Positions 16,510-25,673 of a stretch of 64,000 nt of DNA are shown here, piece after piece. Where the stretch lies: the NCBI RefSeq assembly GCF_001458735.1, contig NZ_CZQA01000001.1:1488001-1552000 (forward strand), read 5' to 3'. The notes under the pieces are model-generated. The model did no database searches and was not told where the DNA came from. It was given only the letters and a program-made list of their open reading frames with translations. A program made the position numbers and the translations under genes. Source of the stretch: Candidatus Nitrospira nitrosa (lineage in GTDB: Bacteria > Nitrospirota > Nitrospiria > Nitrospirales > Nitrospiraceae). Numbering within the stretch: the first letter of the stretch is position 1; each line of letters begins with the position of its first letter.

Positions 16510-18930
16510 ATGGGTGCGACCACTTCGGGTAAGCGGGGTGAAGCCCGCCGGGCCCCTTCTTCCTCTTCTCATATTCAGCGGGAAGTCTTCGGCGTGATCC
16601 TCATCGCGTTGAGCTTGCTCATGCTTCTGAGCCTCTTGTCTTTTGTCCCGGGAGAGGCGACGGTGGTGGCCAGTGGAGATCCTGTAGCACACCCGCCACG
16701 AAACCTCATTGGTTCGTTTGGGGCGTTGTTGGCCGGCGGTTTCTTTTATGGGATCGGTGGCGCCGCGTATCTCTGCCCACTGCTGCTGGGGCGATGGGGT
16801 CTTCGCTGTTTCTCTCAGGTACCGATGAGCCTTGAGCTGCGGACTGCCGCAAGTTCGTTGGCCTCCGTCGTGTTTTTTAGCGCATTTTTGCACCTTGAAG
16901 CCAATGGCATTCCAACGATGACCAGTGGAATCATCGCCCAGGGGAGCGCCGGTGGTATCGTTGGCGAGACGATTGCCGAAGGGCTCCGGACTGTGTTCGC
17001 AGGGACCGGCGCTCACATTGTGATCATCGCAGGATTCTTGGTGTCGCTCCTCTTGTCGGCGCCGCTCTCGCTAGGAGAGGCGGTGCGGCGCATTCCACAA
17101 TCCTGGGCCACAGTCCGCGAAGGGGCGGCCTCCCTGATGCCTGAACGCTCAATGGAAGTTGAAAAGGTGGTCAGCAATCGACGGGTACGAAGCAAGTCTG
17201 CAAGGTCGGCCACTATCAACGATGAAGACGAATCAGTTGCGGGAAGAGATCAGGAGCCGGAGGTGATCTCCGCGCTACCCGCTCCGATCATTCAGCCCTT
17301 TCGTGTTGCGAGTTCATCCAGAGACGTAGAGGCTACCGACTCGGAGGTGATGGTTCCGACAAGAGAGTCCGAAAACTACCGCCTTCCGGATCCGGAGATG
17401 TTAAGTGATTCCTCGGGACCACTGGATCGAATGTCGGATGAGGAGTTGAAGGCACAATCCGAGGTCTTGTCTCGTGCGCTCAGAAGCTTCGGAGTGGACG
17501 GCACTGTGACGGAGGTAAGGCCGGGCCCGGTTGTGACGATGTATGAGTTTGAGCCGGCGCCCGGAACGAAAGTGGCCCGCATCGTGAATTTGGCGGATGA
17601 TCTCGCATTGGCGCTGAAAGCGATCAGCCTACGAATTGTTGCGCCGTTGCCCGGCAAGTCGGTGGTGGGGATCGAGGTGCCGAATCGCTCGCGAGAATCT
17701 GTCTCGCTGAGAGAAGTCATCATGAGCGACGCATTTCGTCGTGCCCGATCAAGATTGACGATGGCCTTGGGAAAAGACATCTTCGGTGCGCCTGTTACGG
17801 CGGATCTCAAGACGATGCCACATCTCTTAGTGGCCGGCGCGACGGGGGCCGGGAAGAGTGTCAGCCTGAATACAATGTTGCTCAGTATCCTCTTTTCTGC
17901 CAAGCCCAGCGAAGTCAAACTCTTGCTGATCGACCCAAAGATGCTGGAGTTTCAGTCCTACGATGGCATCCCCCATCTCCTGAGACCGGTGATTACGGAC
18001 CCCAAGTCCGCCGCGAGGGGATTGGGGTGGGTGGTGGCTGAGATGGAACGGCGGTATAAGCTCTTGGCGGAAGCCGGAGTACGAAATATTGATGCCTATA
18101 ATCGGAAGGTCGCCGATCTGCATGAGACGTTCGCGGAACAGGATTCGTCCCTTGGGGGACAGACGGAACGTTCGATGACGTTTCTCTCCGAAGAAGCGCG
18201 TCTTTCAGCCGGGGAGACGTCGATTGCCGAAGGAGAGCAGGGGTGCATGCAGCCGAAACCGACACCACCGGAACCTCTCCCTTTTATTGTGGTCATGATC
18301 GACGAGTTGGCGGATCTGATGATGGTGGCTCCCAAAGACGTGGAGGATAAGATCGCCCGTCTGGCACAGATGGCGCGTGCCTCAGGGATTCATCTTGTTC
18401 TCGCGACACAGCGTCCGTCGGTGGATGTCCTGACGGGCTTGATCAAGGCGAACTTCCCGGCCCGGATCGCCTTTCAAGTATCGTCAAAGACCGATTCTCG
18501 CACCATTTTGGATGCGAATGGAGCCGAGGCGCTTCTCGGACGAGGTGACATGCTCTATCTGGCCTCTGGAACCGGCCGGCTTGCCCGCCTGCATGGCTCC
18601 TTTGTTTCGGATGACGATGTACGTTCGGTCGTTGAGTTCGTGAAAAAGCAGGCCCTCCCGGTCTATAATCCAGAGCTACAGTCGCTGAAATTAGATGACG
18701 CAGCAGAAGAGGAATCCAAAGACGAAGTGTATGAGCAAGCGAAAGAGTTGGTCCTCTCGAGTGGTCAGGCGTCGGCATCATTGATCCAACGGCGACTACG
18801 TGTCGGCTATCCTCGGGCAGCACGCATGATTGAACAAATGGAAGCAGAGGGGATCGTAGGGGCGGCAGGGCGTGATGGGCGACGGGAAGTGCTTGGGCGA
18901 CGCGGCCCCGTCGGTGCGGCGGAAGCATGA
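16510..18930 (+). CDS. ftsK: FtsK/SpoIIIE-type DNA translocase
   Basis: The product pumps chromosomal DNA through the division septum. It is 806 residues. Four membrane helices lie in about the first 190 residues, followed by an acidic linker. The alpha-beta motor has the Walker A GATGAGKS near residue 443, LLIDPKMLEFQSYDGIPHLL, Walker B VVMIDELADLMM near 593, and LATQRPSVDVLTGLIKANFPARIAF. About 50 unusual residues (HETFAEQDSSLGGQTERSMT and following) are inserted between the Walker motifs. The C-terminal gamma domain (QASASLIQRRLRVGYPRAARMIEQME) should read polar KOPS-like sequences. There is no clear ribosome binding site before ATG 16510. Its stop overlaps the lolA start. Confidence 0.96.
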   Translation: MGATTSGKRGEARRAPSSSSHIQREVFGVILIALSLLMLLSLLSFVPGEATVVASGDPVAHPPRNLIGSFGALLAGGFFYGIGGAAYLCPLLLGRWGLRCFSQVPMSLELRTAASSLASVVFFSAFLHLEANGIPTMTSGIIAQGSAGGIVGETIAEGLRTVFAGTGAHIVIIAGFLVSLLLSAPLSLGEAVRRIPQSWATVREGAASLMPERSMEVEKVVSNRRVRSKSARSATINDEDESVAGRDQEPEVISALPAPIIQPFRVASSSRDVEATDSEVMVPTRESENYRLPDPEMLSDSSGPLDRMSDEELKAQSEVLSRALRSFGVDGTVTEVRPGPVVTMYEFEPAPGTKVARIVNLADDLALALKAISLRIVAPLPGKSVVGIEVPNRSRESVSLREVIMSDAFRRARSRLTMALGKDIFGAPVTADLKTMPHLLVAGATGAGKSVSLNTMLLSILFSAKPSEVKLLLIDPKMLEFQSYDGIPHLLRPVITDPKSAARGLGWVVAEMERRYKLLAEAGVRNIDAYNRKVADLHETFAEQDSSLGGQTERSMTFLSEEARLSAGETSIAEGEQGCMQPKPTPPEPLPFIVVMIDELADLMMVAPKDVEDKIARLAQMARASGIHLVLATQRPSVDVLTGLIKANFPARIAFQVSSKTDSRTILDANGAEALLGRGDMLYLASGTGRLARLHGSFVSDDDVRSVVEFVKKQALPVYNPELQSLKLDDAAEEESKDEVYEQAKELVLSSGQASASLIQRRLRVGYPRAARMIEQMEAEGIVGAAGRDGRREVLGRRGPVGAAEA

Positions 18931-19634
18931 TACGTTGGTGGGCGGCAGCAGCAATCTCTGCGCTCTTCGTCTTGCCGGTCTTTGCGGCTGATGGAGCAAA
19001 AGATGAGAAAGCAACGCAGGAGGTTCGTGACGTCGTCAAACAATTGCAGATGCGATACGAGAAGACAACGGATCTCCAAGCCGACTTTTCACAAAAAACG
19101 AAGATCGAAGGGTTTGAACGCCCGGTGACATCATCCGGAAAGGTGTACATCAAAAAGCCCGGTCGACTGAGATGGGATTATCTTGATCCTGCAACCGAGC
19201 AGATCTATGTGAATCAGGATGATGTGAAGGTGTATGTGCCTGAACACAAGCAGGTGCTGGTTGGAAAACTCACTCACATGGCTGCCTCCAAAGCACCGCT
19301 GGAACTGTTGCAAGGCGCCGCTAAATTGGATGAGTCGTTTGAGATTGAGCCGACGAAGGGGAGGGAGCGAGGGGCTACCGGTTTGCCGCTGTTGACCCTG
19401 ATCCCCAAGGGCAAGGAGCATGAATCGACGCAGAATCTGCAAAAGATCGTTGTCGAGGTGTTCCCCAAGACGTACTATATTCGAACCGTGTCTCTCTATG
19501 AAATCAGCGGAAATGTCGCCATCTTTGAGTTCTCGAACTTGAAGCCTAATCTTGGGCTAGGAAATGAGGTGTTTGATTTCAAAACACCTCCGGATGCCGA
19601 AGTGATGAAGGCTCCGGTATTGAATAGTCCGTAG
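18927..19634 (+). CDS. lolA: LolA-type outer-membrane lipoprotein carrier
   Basis: The protein has 235 residues with a signal peptide of about 20 residues (MIRWWAAAAISALFVLPVFA). The mature part matches LolA: MRYEKTTDLQADFSQKT, then VTSSGKVYIKKPGRLRWDY, DPATEQIYVNQDDVKVYVPEHKQ and the ISGNVAIFEFSNLKPN strand. It shuttles lipoproteins across the periplasm from LolCDE to the outer membrane, so the host is diderm. ATG 18927 overlaps the ftsK stop in an ATGA arrangement, so translation is coupled. Confidence 0.93.
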   Translation: MIRWWAAAAISALFVLPVFAADGAKDEKATQEVRDVVKQLQMRYEKTTDLQADFSQKTKIEGFERPVTSSGKVYIKKPGRLRWDYLDPATEQIYVNQDDVKVYVPEHKQVLVGKLTHMAASKAPLELLQGAAKLDESFEIEPTKGRERGATGLPLLTLIPKGKEHESTQNLQKIVVEVFPKTYYIRTVSLYEISGNVAIFEFSNLKPNLGLGNEVFDFKTPPDAEVMKAPVLNSP

Positions 19635-19759
19635 CCGGCCACCGGCACGTGCGATGGGGGCATTCTTTTGAGGGACCAGGGGAATAGTTCAGTTTCTCAA
19701 TGACGAACGTGGTGTCATGGATCAGGGCTCATCATCTGGAGCAGAGATCGAGGTGAAAC

Positions 19760-20518
19760 ATGACGGTAGAAACAGGCAGCCTGGTTGAAGCGATTGATCA
19801 TGCGGTGGCGCGGTTGGATTTCGACCGTCTCCACCAGGAATATTGGGAGCAAAATGAGTTTTTGGTTATCAAGCAGTTCCTGCCGCGTACCTTCGTCGAA
19901 GAGGTTTTCGTCCCCCAAGCTCAGGCCGTCAAATCCGAGCTGAATCGTAATTACATTCCCGGCCATAAGAAAGGCGGGAGTGTCAGCTACTATACGGTGC
20001 AGGAAAAGGCTCCGCGCTTTCTAGAATTGTATCGTGCTGACTCGTTCAGAGGATTCTTAGATCGCCTTGTGCAGGCGAAGCTGATGTTCTGTCCGGAGAA
20101 CGATCCTCACTCCTGTGCCCTCTACTACTATACTGAGCCAGGTGACCACATCGGCTTTCATTACGATACGTCCTATTACAATGGTGCGCGCTACACCATT
20201 CTCATGGGGCTTGTGGATCGATCGACCCAATGCAAGCTCGTCTGTGAGCTCTTCAAAGATCATCCGACCAAACAGCCCCGTCATCTTGAGCTGATCACCG
20301 AACCTGGGGATATGGTGATTTTCAACGGGGATAAGCTCTGGCACGCAGTGACGCCCCTAGGAGAAGGCGAAGAGCGGATCGCGCTGACGATGGAGTATGT
20401 CACCAACCCTGAGATGGGAGCTGTCAAGCGGCTCTATTCGAACCTCAAAGACTCTTTCGGGTATTTCGGTTTTGCGACAGTCTTCAAGCGGGCGCTGGGT
20501 CTCGATCGAACGAAGTAA
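19760..20518 (+). CDS. 2OG-Fe(II) oxygenase-like protein
   Basis: The protein has 252 residues. The double-stranded beta-helix metal site is visible: HIGFHYDTSYY supplies the H-x-D pair, and LWHAVTPLGEGEERIALTMEY supplies the distal histidine and the arginine that would bind 2-oxoglutarate. PGDMVIFNGDKLWH is typical of the prolyl-hydroxylase / PhyH-like fold. GAGGTG precedes ATG 19760. Substrate is unknown, and no biosynthetic neighbours indicate one. It faces the minus-strand receiver gene. Confidence 0.8.
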   Translation: MTVETGSLVEAIDHAVARLDFDRLHQEYWEQNEFLVIKQFLPRTFVEEVFVPQAQAVKSELNRNYIPGHKKGGSVSYYTVQEKAPRFLELYRADSFRGFLDRLVQAKLMFCPENDPHSCALYYYTEPGDHIGFHYDTSYYNGARYTILMGLVDRSTQCKLVCELFKDHPTKQPRHLELITEPGDMVIFNGDKLWHAVTPLGEGEERIALTMEYVTNPEMGAVKRLYSNLKDSFGYFGFATVFKRALGLDRTK

Positions 20519-20562
20519 CGACACAGTATCTGTGTCGTGGGCGTGCTCCCCCCCCACCTCAG

Positions 20563-21090
20563 TCATTCTGCAATCGATGTTGATATCGCGTCGAGAGCCC
20601 GGTGTATGACCCGACAGAGGTCTCTTCTCACCCAGGGTTTCGTCACGTGGGCGAATGCAGGCAAAGAGCCAATCTCTCTGTTCGACGCGGTTAAGATGAT
20701 CACGGGAAGTAAGGGATGGGAGACGTGGAGCTTATCCAAAATTGAACTCCCATCTCCATCAGGTAATCCAAGGTCGAGCAGAACCACATCGTAAACATTC
20801 TGTGCGATTGCGGCGAGGGCTTGACGACAGGTTGGTACACAATCGACGTAAAGTCCCTCGAATTCGAGTAAGTCTTGAAGGGCCATGGAGATATCTGGGT
20901 CATCTTCAACGACTAACGCGGAATGCACGGCCCTGAGTTTTCTTCTTCCATCTGTTGCCTGAAGCAGCTCAGGCGCATCGCTACATGCCGAATCTGACCA
21001 CCTCGTTTCAGAGTCAACGTAACAGGAGGCAGGGTGGGTTACTTTCTCCGGTTCTGCTTCTGTGACCGCCAGCGCCATAGCGTGCTCCAT
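20563..21090 (-). CDS. Stand-alone response-regulator receiver protein
   Basis: A non-conserved leader of about 57 residues is followed by one complete receiver domain: ALVVEDDPDI with the acidic pair, VVLLDLGLPDGDG with the phospho-acceptor Asp, VIILTAS with the Thr, and HVTKPW with the Lys. There is no output domain, so it probably signals by protein contact in the manner of CheY or Spo0F. No cognate kinase is adjacent. The start is ATG 21090 or the ATG 12 bases later. Confidence 0.85.
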   Translation of the reverse strand: MEHAMALAVTEAEPEKVTHPASCYVDSETRWSDSACSDAPELLQATDGRRKLRAVHSALVVEDDPDISMALQDLLEFEGLYVDCVPTCRQALAAIAQNVYDVVLLDLGLPDGDGSSILDKLHVSHPLLPVIILTASNREIGSLPAFAHVTKPWVRRDLCRVIHRALDAISTSIAE

Positions 21091-21327
21091 TCCAAGGATT
21101 GGGTTAGGGGTGAATCAGGAACTCCCCGTTCTCCTAGTTCTAGGTACACAGCAATCTCCATTCCTATGGAGCATAGACTGACTGCCAGCTAAGTGATTGA
21201 TTCTTCAATCGGTTGGCTTGGATTGTCGTTGGGTTGATAGACGGAACTGTATCTGATTGATACAAAGGCTGTCTCATGTGAGACAGGAGGAATGAGCACA
21301 GGTTAGCGAAGACTGCTGTGGGATGGG

Positions 21328-21837
21328 CTATTGATGGAGATGTTTCATGGCGGCGGCGCACAGAATGATGAAAAATCCCATCCAGAGGGCCGCTCGCTGG
21401 AAGGGAATGGCTTCATAGGACTCTCCCTCCTCAGCCTCATCATCTGACTTGAAAATCACGGTGTAGAGAAACAGCGTGAGAAGGCCCAAGACAAGGAGCA
21501 GCTTGATCATGAAGACCATCAGATACTTGGAGTGGTGCTGCACCCCGGTGCCCGTTTGCGAAATAATGACTTGATTGACGTAGTGGAGATTGACTCCCCC
21601 GGTGAACAACAGGACGACGAGCAAAATACCGGCGACCTTTTTATAGTGCCGATAAAAAATATCCGTGATGGGCTTAATTTGATCCTTCGGTACGGCCTTC
21701 TCCAGACCTGGGGTGACCGCCATGACGAGAAACGCGAGACCGCCGATCCAAATGACTGCGGAGAGCAGATGAAACCAATGATTGATGATCGGAATCAGGA
21801 TATTGAGATCGGTCGCAATGCTTTCAAGAGTATCCAT
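21328..21837 (-). CDS. CopD-like integral membrane protein
   Basis: The protein has about 169 residues and four membrane helices. NHWFHLLSAVIWIGGLAFLVM is the CopD-type first helix with its histidines, and the C-terminus ends in MKHLHQ. The family is linked to copper handling or heme/cytochrome assembly, but function here is unproven. ATG 21837 is preferred to a TTG six bases earlier; neither has a clear ribosome binding site. It lies 86 bases downstream of the SPASM radical SAM gene and may share its transcript. Confidence 0.75.
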   Translation of the reverse strand: MDTLESIATDLNILIPIINHWFHLLSAVIWIGGLAFLVMAVTPGLEKAVPKDQIKPITDIFYRHYKKVAGILLVVLLFTGGVNLHYVNQVIISQTGTGVQHHSKYLMVFMIKLLLVLGLLTLFLYTVIFKSDDEAEEGESYEAIPFQRAALWMGFFIILCAAAMKHLHQ

Positions 21838-21923
21838 AGTCAACAGCGCGAAAGGTAAAAGGTAATGAGTGAAAGGTTGGGCTATGCCCGAATATCCAAG
21901 AAAGGGAACGTCTGACGTCTCGC

Positions 21924-23303
21924 TTAGAACTTAAAGACCGGGGCGTCGTTGCCGAACCGCTTTTTTCGCAGTTCCTCCATCAGCTCAACGGTGATCGTCT
22001 GCACATTATGCTCACGCGCATGCTTCTCTACGCCTTTCTTGACCATGGCGCGGAGAAAGTACGGAATACGGCTCAATCTGAGGGCGGAGGATTCGTCCCA
22101 CACCACTGCGGTCTCCTCCACGACGTTGAACGCCACCTTGATCTTTTCTCCGCCTTTGGGTTCGTACAAGCACCACTCATCTTCATCGAGCCAGTCGCCA
22201 TGGTCGACATAGGGGCGGGCGCGGCAGCCACCACAGATCTCACTGTATTCACAGTCGCCGCATTTTCCCTTCAGTTGGGGATATCGGAATGAGTTGAAGA
22301 TATTCGAGTGTTCCCACAGATCAACGAAGCTATGCTCCCGAAGATTTCCTGCTGATAACGGCATGTACGGGCATGGCGTGAGTTCGCCATTCGGGGTCAC
22401 TCGGGCATAATTGGTCCCGGCCAGACATCCGCCTCCCATATACCCGGTTGCCTTCGTGATCGGCGAGTTGGGATCTTTATCGTAGGCCAGTCGTTTAAAG
22501 TGTGGAGCACAACGGGCACGGACCAGCATCCCCTTGTAATTGTCTTGGCAGTCAATCAGATAACCAAGCACTTCTTCATACTGGGCCGGCGTGATATCGG
22601 TGAGTTCCTCGCCTCGGCCTGTGCAGACCATAAAGAACACGTTAAGCACCAGGGCTCCGAGTTGATGCGCCCAGGTGATGACTTCCGGCAGTTCTTTGTA
22701 GTTCATCGGCTGTGCGCTGAAATGAACTTGGAACTGCAGGCCGTTTCGTTTACTTGCTTCAATGCCTGCAATCGCAGCTTCCCAGGCACCTGGGACCCCA
22801 CGAAAGGAATTATGCTTGGCGGCATTCAACGAATCGATGCTGATCCCTACTCCCATGACGCCGATTTCAACAAGAGTCTTGGCCATCTGATCGTCGATCA
22901 GCATGCCGTTCGTCCCAAAGACCACCATGAAGCCGAGCTTTACGGCATACCGAGCGATATCGAGAATGTCGGGGCGGACCAGCGGCTCTCCGCCGGTAAT
23001 GACCAAGAGACACCCTTTGTTGACCTGGGCAATCTGATCAATCAACCGGTAACATTCTTCGGTAGTGAGTTCATCGTCACCACCTGCGGCTTTTGTCGTG
23101 GCATCAAGATAACAGTGATCACATTTGAGATTACAGCGCTTGGTCAGGTTGAGTGCGACGAGGTAGGGCTTAAAGTCATCAACAGTCCGGCCATCAAACG
23201 GTCCCTCGCCCTTTGGAGTGGGGGTGAAGAATTTAGCAATCTGTTGCTCCAAAGCGCCTAGAGTGCTTGAAGGACCGTTGAAAATAGGGAGAGATTTTCC
23301 CAT
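21924..23303 (-). CDS. SPASM radical SAM protein (NirJ/AhbD-like) with C-terminal PCP_red domain
   Basis: The protein has 459 residues. LNLTKRCNLKCDHCYLDA holds the CxxxCxxC that binds the SAM [4Fe-4S] cluster, followed by ITGGEPLVRPD and GISIDSL. The SPASM cysteines occur in GGGCLAG, LTPCPYMPL and KCGDCEYSEICGGCRAR. This architecture resembles heme-d1/heme-b synthesis enzymes NirJ and AhbC/D. The final 60 residues (ALRLSRIPYFLRAMVKKG, then EKHAREHNVQTITVEL) match the PCP_red domain found at the end of light-independent protochlorophyllide reductase subunit B. The USP fusion gene upstream carries three more copies of that domain. The substrate is unknown; a tetrapyrrole or peptide modification is possible. 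Confidence 0.88.
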   Translation of the reverse strand: MGKSLPIFNGPSSTLGALEQQIAKFFTPTPKGEGPFDGRTVDDFKPYLVALNLTKRCNLKCDHCYLDATTKAAGGDDELTTEECYRLIDQIAQVNKGCLLVITGGEPLVRPDILDIARYAVKLGFMVVFGTNGMLIDDQMAKTLVEIGVMGVGISIDSLNAAKHNSFRGVPGAWEAAIAGIEASKRNGLQFQVHFSAQPMNYKELPEVITWAHQLGALVLNVFFMVCTGRGEELTDITPAQYEEVLGYLIDCQDNYKGMLVRARCAPHFKRLAYDKDPNSPITKATGYMGGGCLAGTNYARVTPNGELTPCPYMPLSAGNLREHSFVDLWEHSNIFNSFRYPQLKGKCGDCEYSEICGGCRARPYVDHGDWLDEDEWCLYEPKGGEKIKVAFNVVEETAVVWDESSALRLSRIPYFLRAMVKKGVEKHAREHNVQTITVELMEELRKKRFGNDAPVFKF

Positions 23304-23381
23304 GACGTGTTAGTACTTCGATCTGAGGATTGAGGGCCGAGTAATGGAAAGGGGCCAGACCGAGGCCTTCCCTACTCAGGA

Positions 23382-25448
23382 CTAGGCACTTCCCTTGCCG
23401 GTCAGGTCGGCGATCATATCTTTGAGGTTGCCGGTCTTCATCGCGTCCGCCATGTAACCCTTCGCTTGTTCGATGCCTTCGTTCGCAACTTCAATCGTGA
23501 TTACGGTCGCGCCGATTTTCTCAGCATGTTTGAGAATCAAGGCTTTCGTACAATCGCGCATAAAGCCTTCCGGAGCTCGATCTAATCGAGCCTGTGCGTC
23601 GCTTGTCCAGGTATAGGGTGACGTGTTTTCCGCATGCCCGTTCGTCCCATTTCCATTGGCCGCAGTCAGCATCCCTTCCGCTGCCGGAGCAGTCCCGGTG
23701 CCTTTATTGGAGAAAATCGGGGTATAGTCTTCAGATGCCGCTTCTTTGATCATTGGGGCTGCGTATTCGAGCGTGATGGTCGTCATTCCCAATTTCCGCG
23801 CGGTCTTTTCAATCCTCGCCTTGGCCCGTCTCCGCTGGAAGCCGGCCGGAACAGCACGGATGGCTTCTTTCGCATCCTTGGTCCATTGCATCGGCACATC
23901 GTCGTAGGCCACGTCGGTTTCCAGCTCACCTTCCGCTGTCGCCGCCACTTCAAAAATCTTCTTATCAACTTGCTTAAATTTGGTCCCATCGGCACTGCAT
24001 ACGGGACATTTAACAGGCGTATCACCTTTCCCGATGTACCCACATCCGTCACATACGAAATAGATCTGTGCCATACGGTCAAGGTAGGCCTGCGTCGATG
24101 CGCTGATTTCCTTTGGCTTCTCTTCCACGATCTGGGTCATGATTCCACTTAAGGTCGGACCCATGAGATCTTGAGTCACTGCCTGGTCGGCCTGCATCTG
24201 ATCGCGGTCAATCCCTGCAGCATCCAAGCTTCCGCCCAGCGCCCGCATTGCGTCCATGGCGCCTTTGGGAAGAATGTGTCCTACTGCAGCATCGACCACC
24301 GTGTTGCTGATAATCGTGTGGCCCTTTTCAATGGCATACCGATGAATGGCTGTTTTTGCCACGCCGCGAGCAAACACAGGAATCTTTTCCATCCGCCGCA
24401 ACGCTTCTTCGGTCCAGGCGATCGTGTACTCGGCTTGCGTATCGATGGGCGGTACATATTTTCGGTTGGAGACAAGAATGTTACAGGGTGCGCTTCGGAG
24501 CAGATTCTCCGTGTTGCTGCCCACATCCATATCCTCATCGCTGTGCACGCCGATACGGCCCACGATCAGCAGAGCGGGGACATCCTTGCGGACGTACTGA
24601 ATAATCTTTTCAAAAGCTTTGCCGTCGAGTAGCGTCGTTTTTACGTCAGTTTGTTCGGCTTGAGCAATCTCGCGGGAGATGTCCAAGTGTGATTGATAAA
24701 TCTTAGCCAAACCACTGTCGATGATCTCCTCGTGGAGCTTTTCCTGCTCCTTGAAGCGGAAGACCTTGCCGGCCTCCTCGTTCAAGACCCCTGAGATGCT
24801 ATGGAACGCGGCATAGTGGAAGTAGGGATCAAAGGCGGAAATCGCTTCAACCGGCATGTTCAATGCTTTGCCGAGCTGCAGGCCCGTCATTAAACCACCG
24901 AACGAATAAGGGCTGCCATCCACGGCGACGACGATCTTGCCGCTGGTCATAGGCTGGATGTTCTTAATGATCAGCATGTCGGAGTTCCGAACACGGCGGA
25001 TGACTCGCTCGGTGTTGCTGCCGATCACGCTGTCTTTCACCGCCCCTACTCCCAGCGCACCCATGATGACGAGATCGTAGGCGTTGGTATTAATATCTTC
25101 GGACAAGACCTTCCAGTTACGCCCTTCCAACGAGCGCCGTTCGATGGGCAGGTTTGCTTCGTTACACTTCTTATCAACGTAATCGAGGTAGGAATCGGTA
25201 ATGATTTGCAGCCCACGTGTAATCAGAGAATCGTGGATCTGGCGTTGGCGATCGAGTTCCTTCTCGTCGTGGTATTCCTCGGGGAGGCCAGCTTCCATCT
25301 GTTTGAAGCGTTTATCATGCATCTTGGCGGCATAAACATGGCTTCCCACAATCTTGGACCCAAACGTTTTCGCCAGGTGGACCCCAACATCCACCGCTGT
25401 ATTGGAATGGTCGGAATTATCGACCGGAATATAGATCGTCTTATACAT
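23382..25448 (-). CDS. Fusion of two universal stress domains, three PCP_red-like segments and a zinc ribbon
   Basis: The protein has 688 residues. Two USP domains (about 1-163 and 170-330) both keep the ATP motif G-2x-G-9x-GS: GALG..IGS at 130-144 and GRIG..VGS at 297-311. PCP_red-like helices follow at about 345-385 (WTEEALRRMEKIPVFARGVA), 521-562 (WTKDAKEAIRAVPAGFQRRR) and 613-657 (WTSDAQARLDRAPEGFMRD). Between the first two is a rubredoxin-like ribbon with Cys 466, 469, 481 and 484. AAGGAGG precedes ATG 25448 and is partly inside the palindrome GGAGGCGCCTCC (25449-25460), which could mask it. The protein may couple nucleotide and redox sensing. The next gene downstream also carries PCP_red. 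Confidence 0.88.
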   Translation of the reverse strand: MYKTIYIPVDNSDHSNTAVDVGVHLAKTFGSKIVGSHVYAAKMHDKRFKQMEAGLPEEYHDEKELDRQRQIHDSLITRGLQIITDSYLDYVDKKCNEANLPIERRSLEGRNWKVLSEDINTNAYDLVIMGALGVGAVKDSVIGSNTERVIRRVRNSDMLIIKNIQPMTSGKIVVAVDGSPYSFGGLMTGLQLGKALNMPVEAISAFDPYFHYAAFHSISGVLNEEAGKVFRFKEQEKLHEEIIDSGLAKIYQSHLDISREIAQAEQTDVKTTLLDGKAFEKIIQYVRKDVPALLIVGRIGVHSDEDMDVGSNTENLLRSAPCNILVSNRKYVPPIDTQAEYTIAWTEEALRRMEKIPVFARGVAKTAIHRYAIEKGHTIISNTVVDAAVGHILPKGAMDAMRALGGSLDAAGIDRDQMQADQAVTQDLMGPTLSGIMTQIVEEKPKEISASTQAYLDRMAQIYFVCDGCGYIGKGDTPVKCPVCSADGTKFKQVDKKIFEVAATAEGELETDVAYDDVPMQWTKDAKEAIRAVPAGFQRRRAKARIEKTARKLGMTTITLEYAAPMIKEAASEDYTPIFSNKGTGTAPAAEGMLTAANGNGTNGHAENTSPYTWTSDAQARLDRAPEGFMRDCTKALILKHAEKIGATVITIEVANEGIEQAKGYMADAMKTGNLKDMIADLTGKGSA

Positions 25449-25673
25449 GGAGGCGCCTCCTTAAGGCGCAGGTTGTACAGAGGTTCAGGGCCGTAATGGT
25501 CTGAAAAACAAGATGGTTGAAGCGTTCCCCCCAGCCTCTAGAGAGGCGGAATGATAGCATCGGCTTAAACTGGATTGCAAGACGCGGAACGGTTAATAGT
25601 CAATGGTCATCAGTGATTAGCAGCCGAGACTGCCAGCTTGTCACGTGACAGGGACTCATACCCAATGACGGAA

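Noticed and set aside
22500-23261. 253-codon plus-strand frame opposite the SPASM radical SAM gene
   Set aside because: It is a shadow of a well-supported gene, with no initiation signal.
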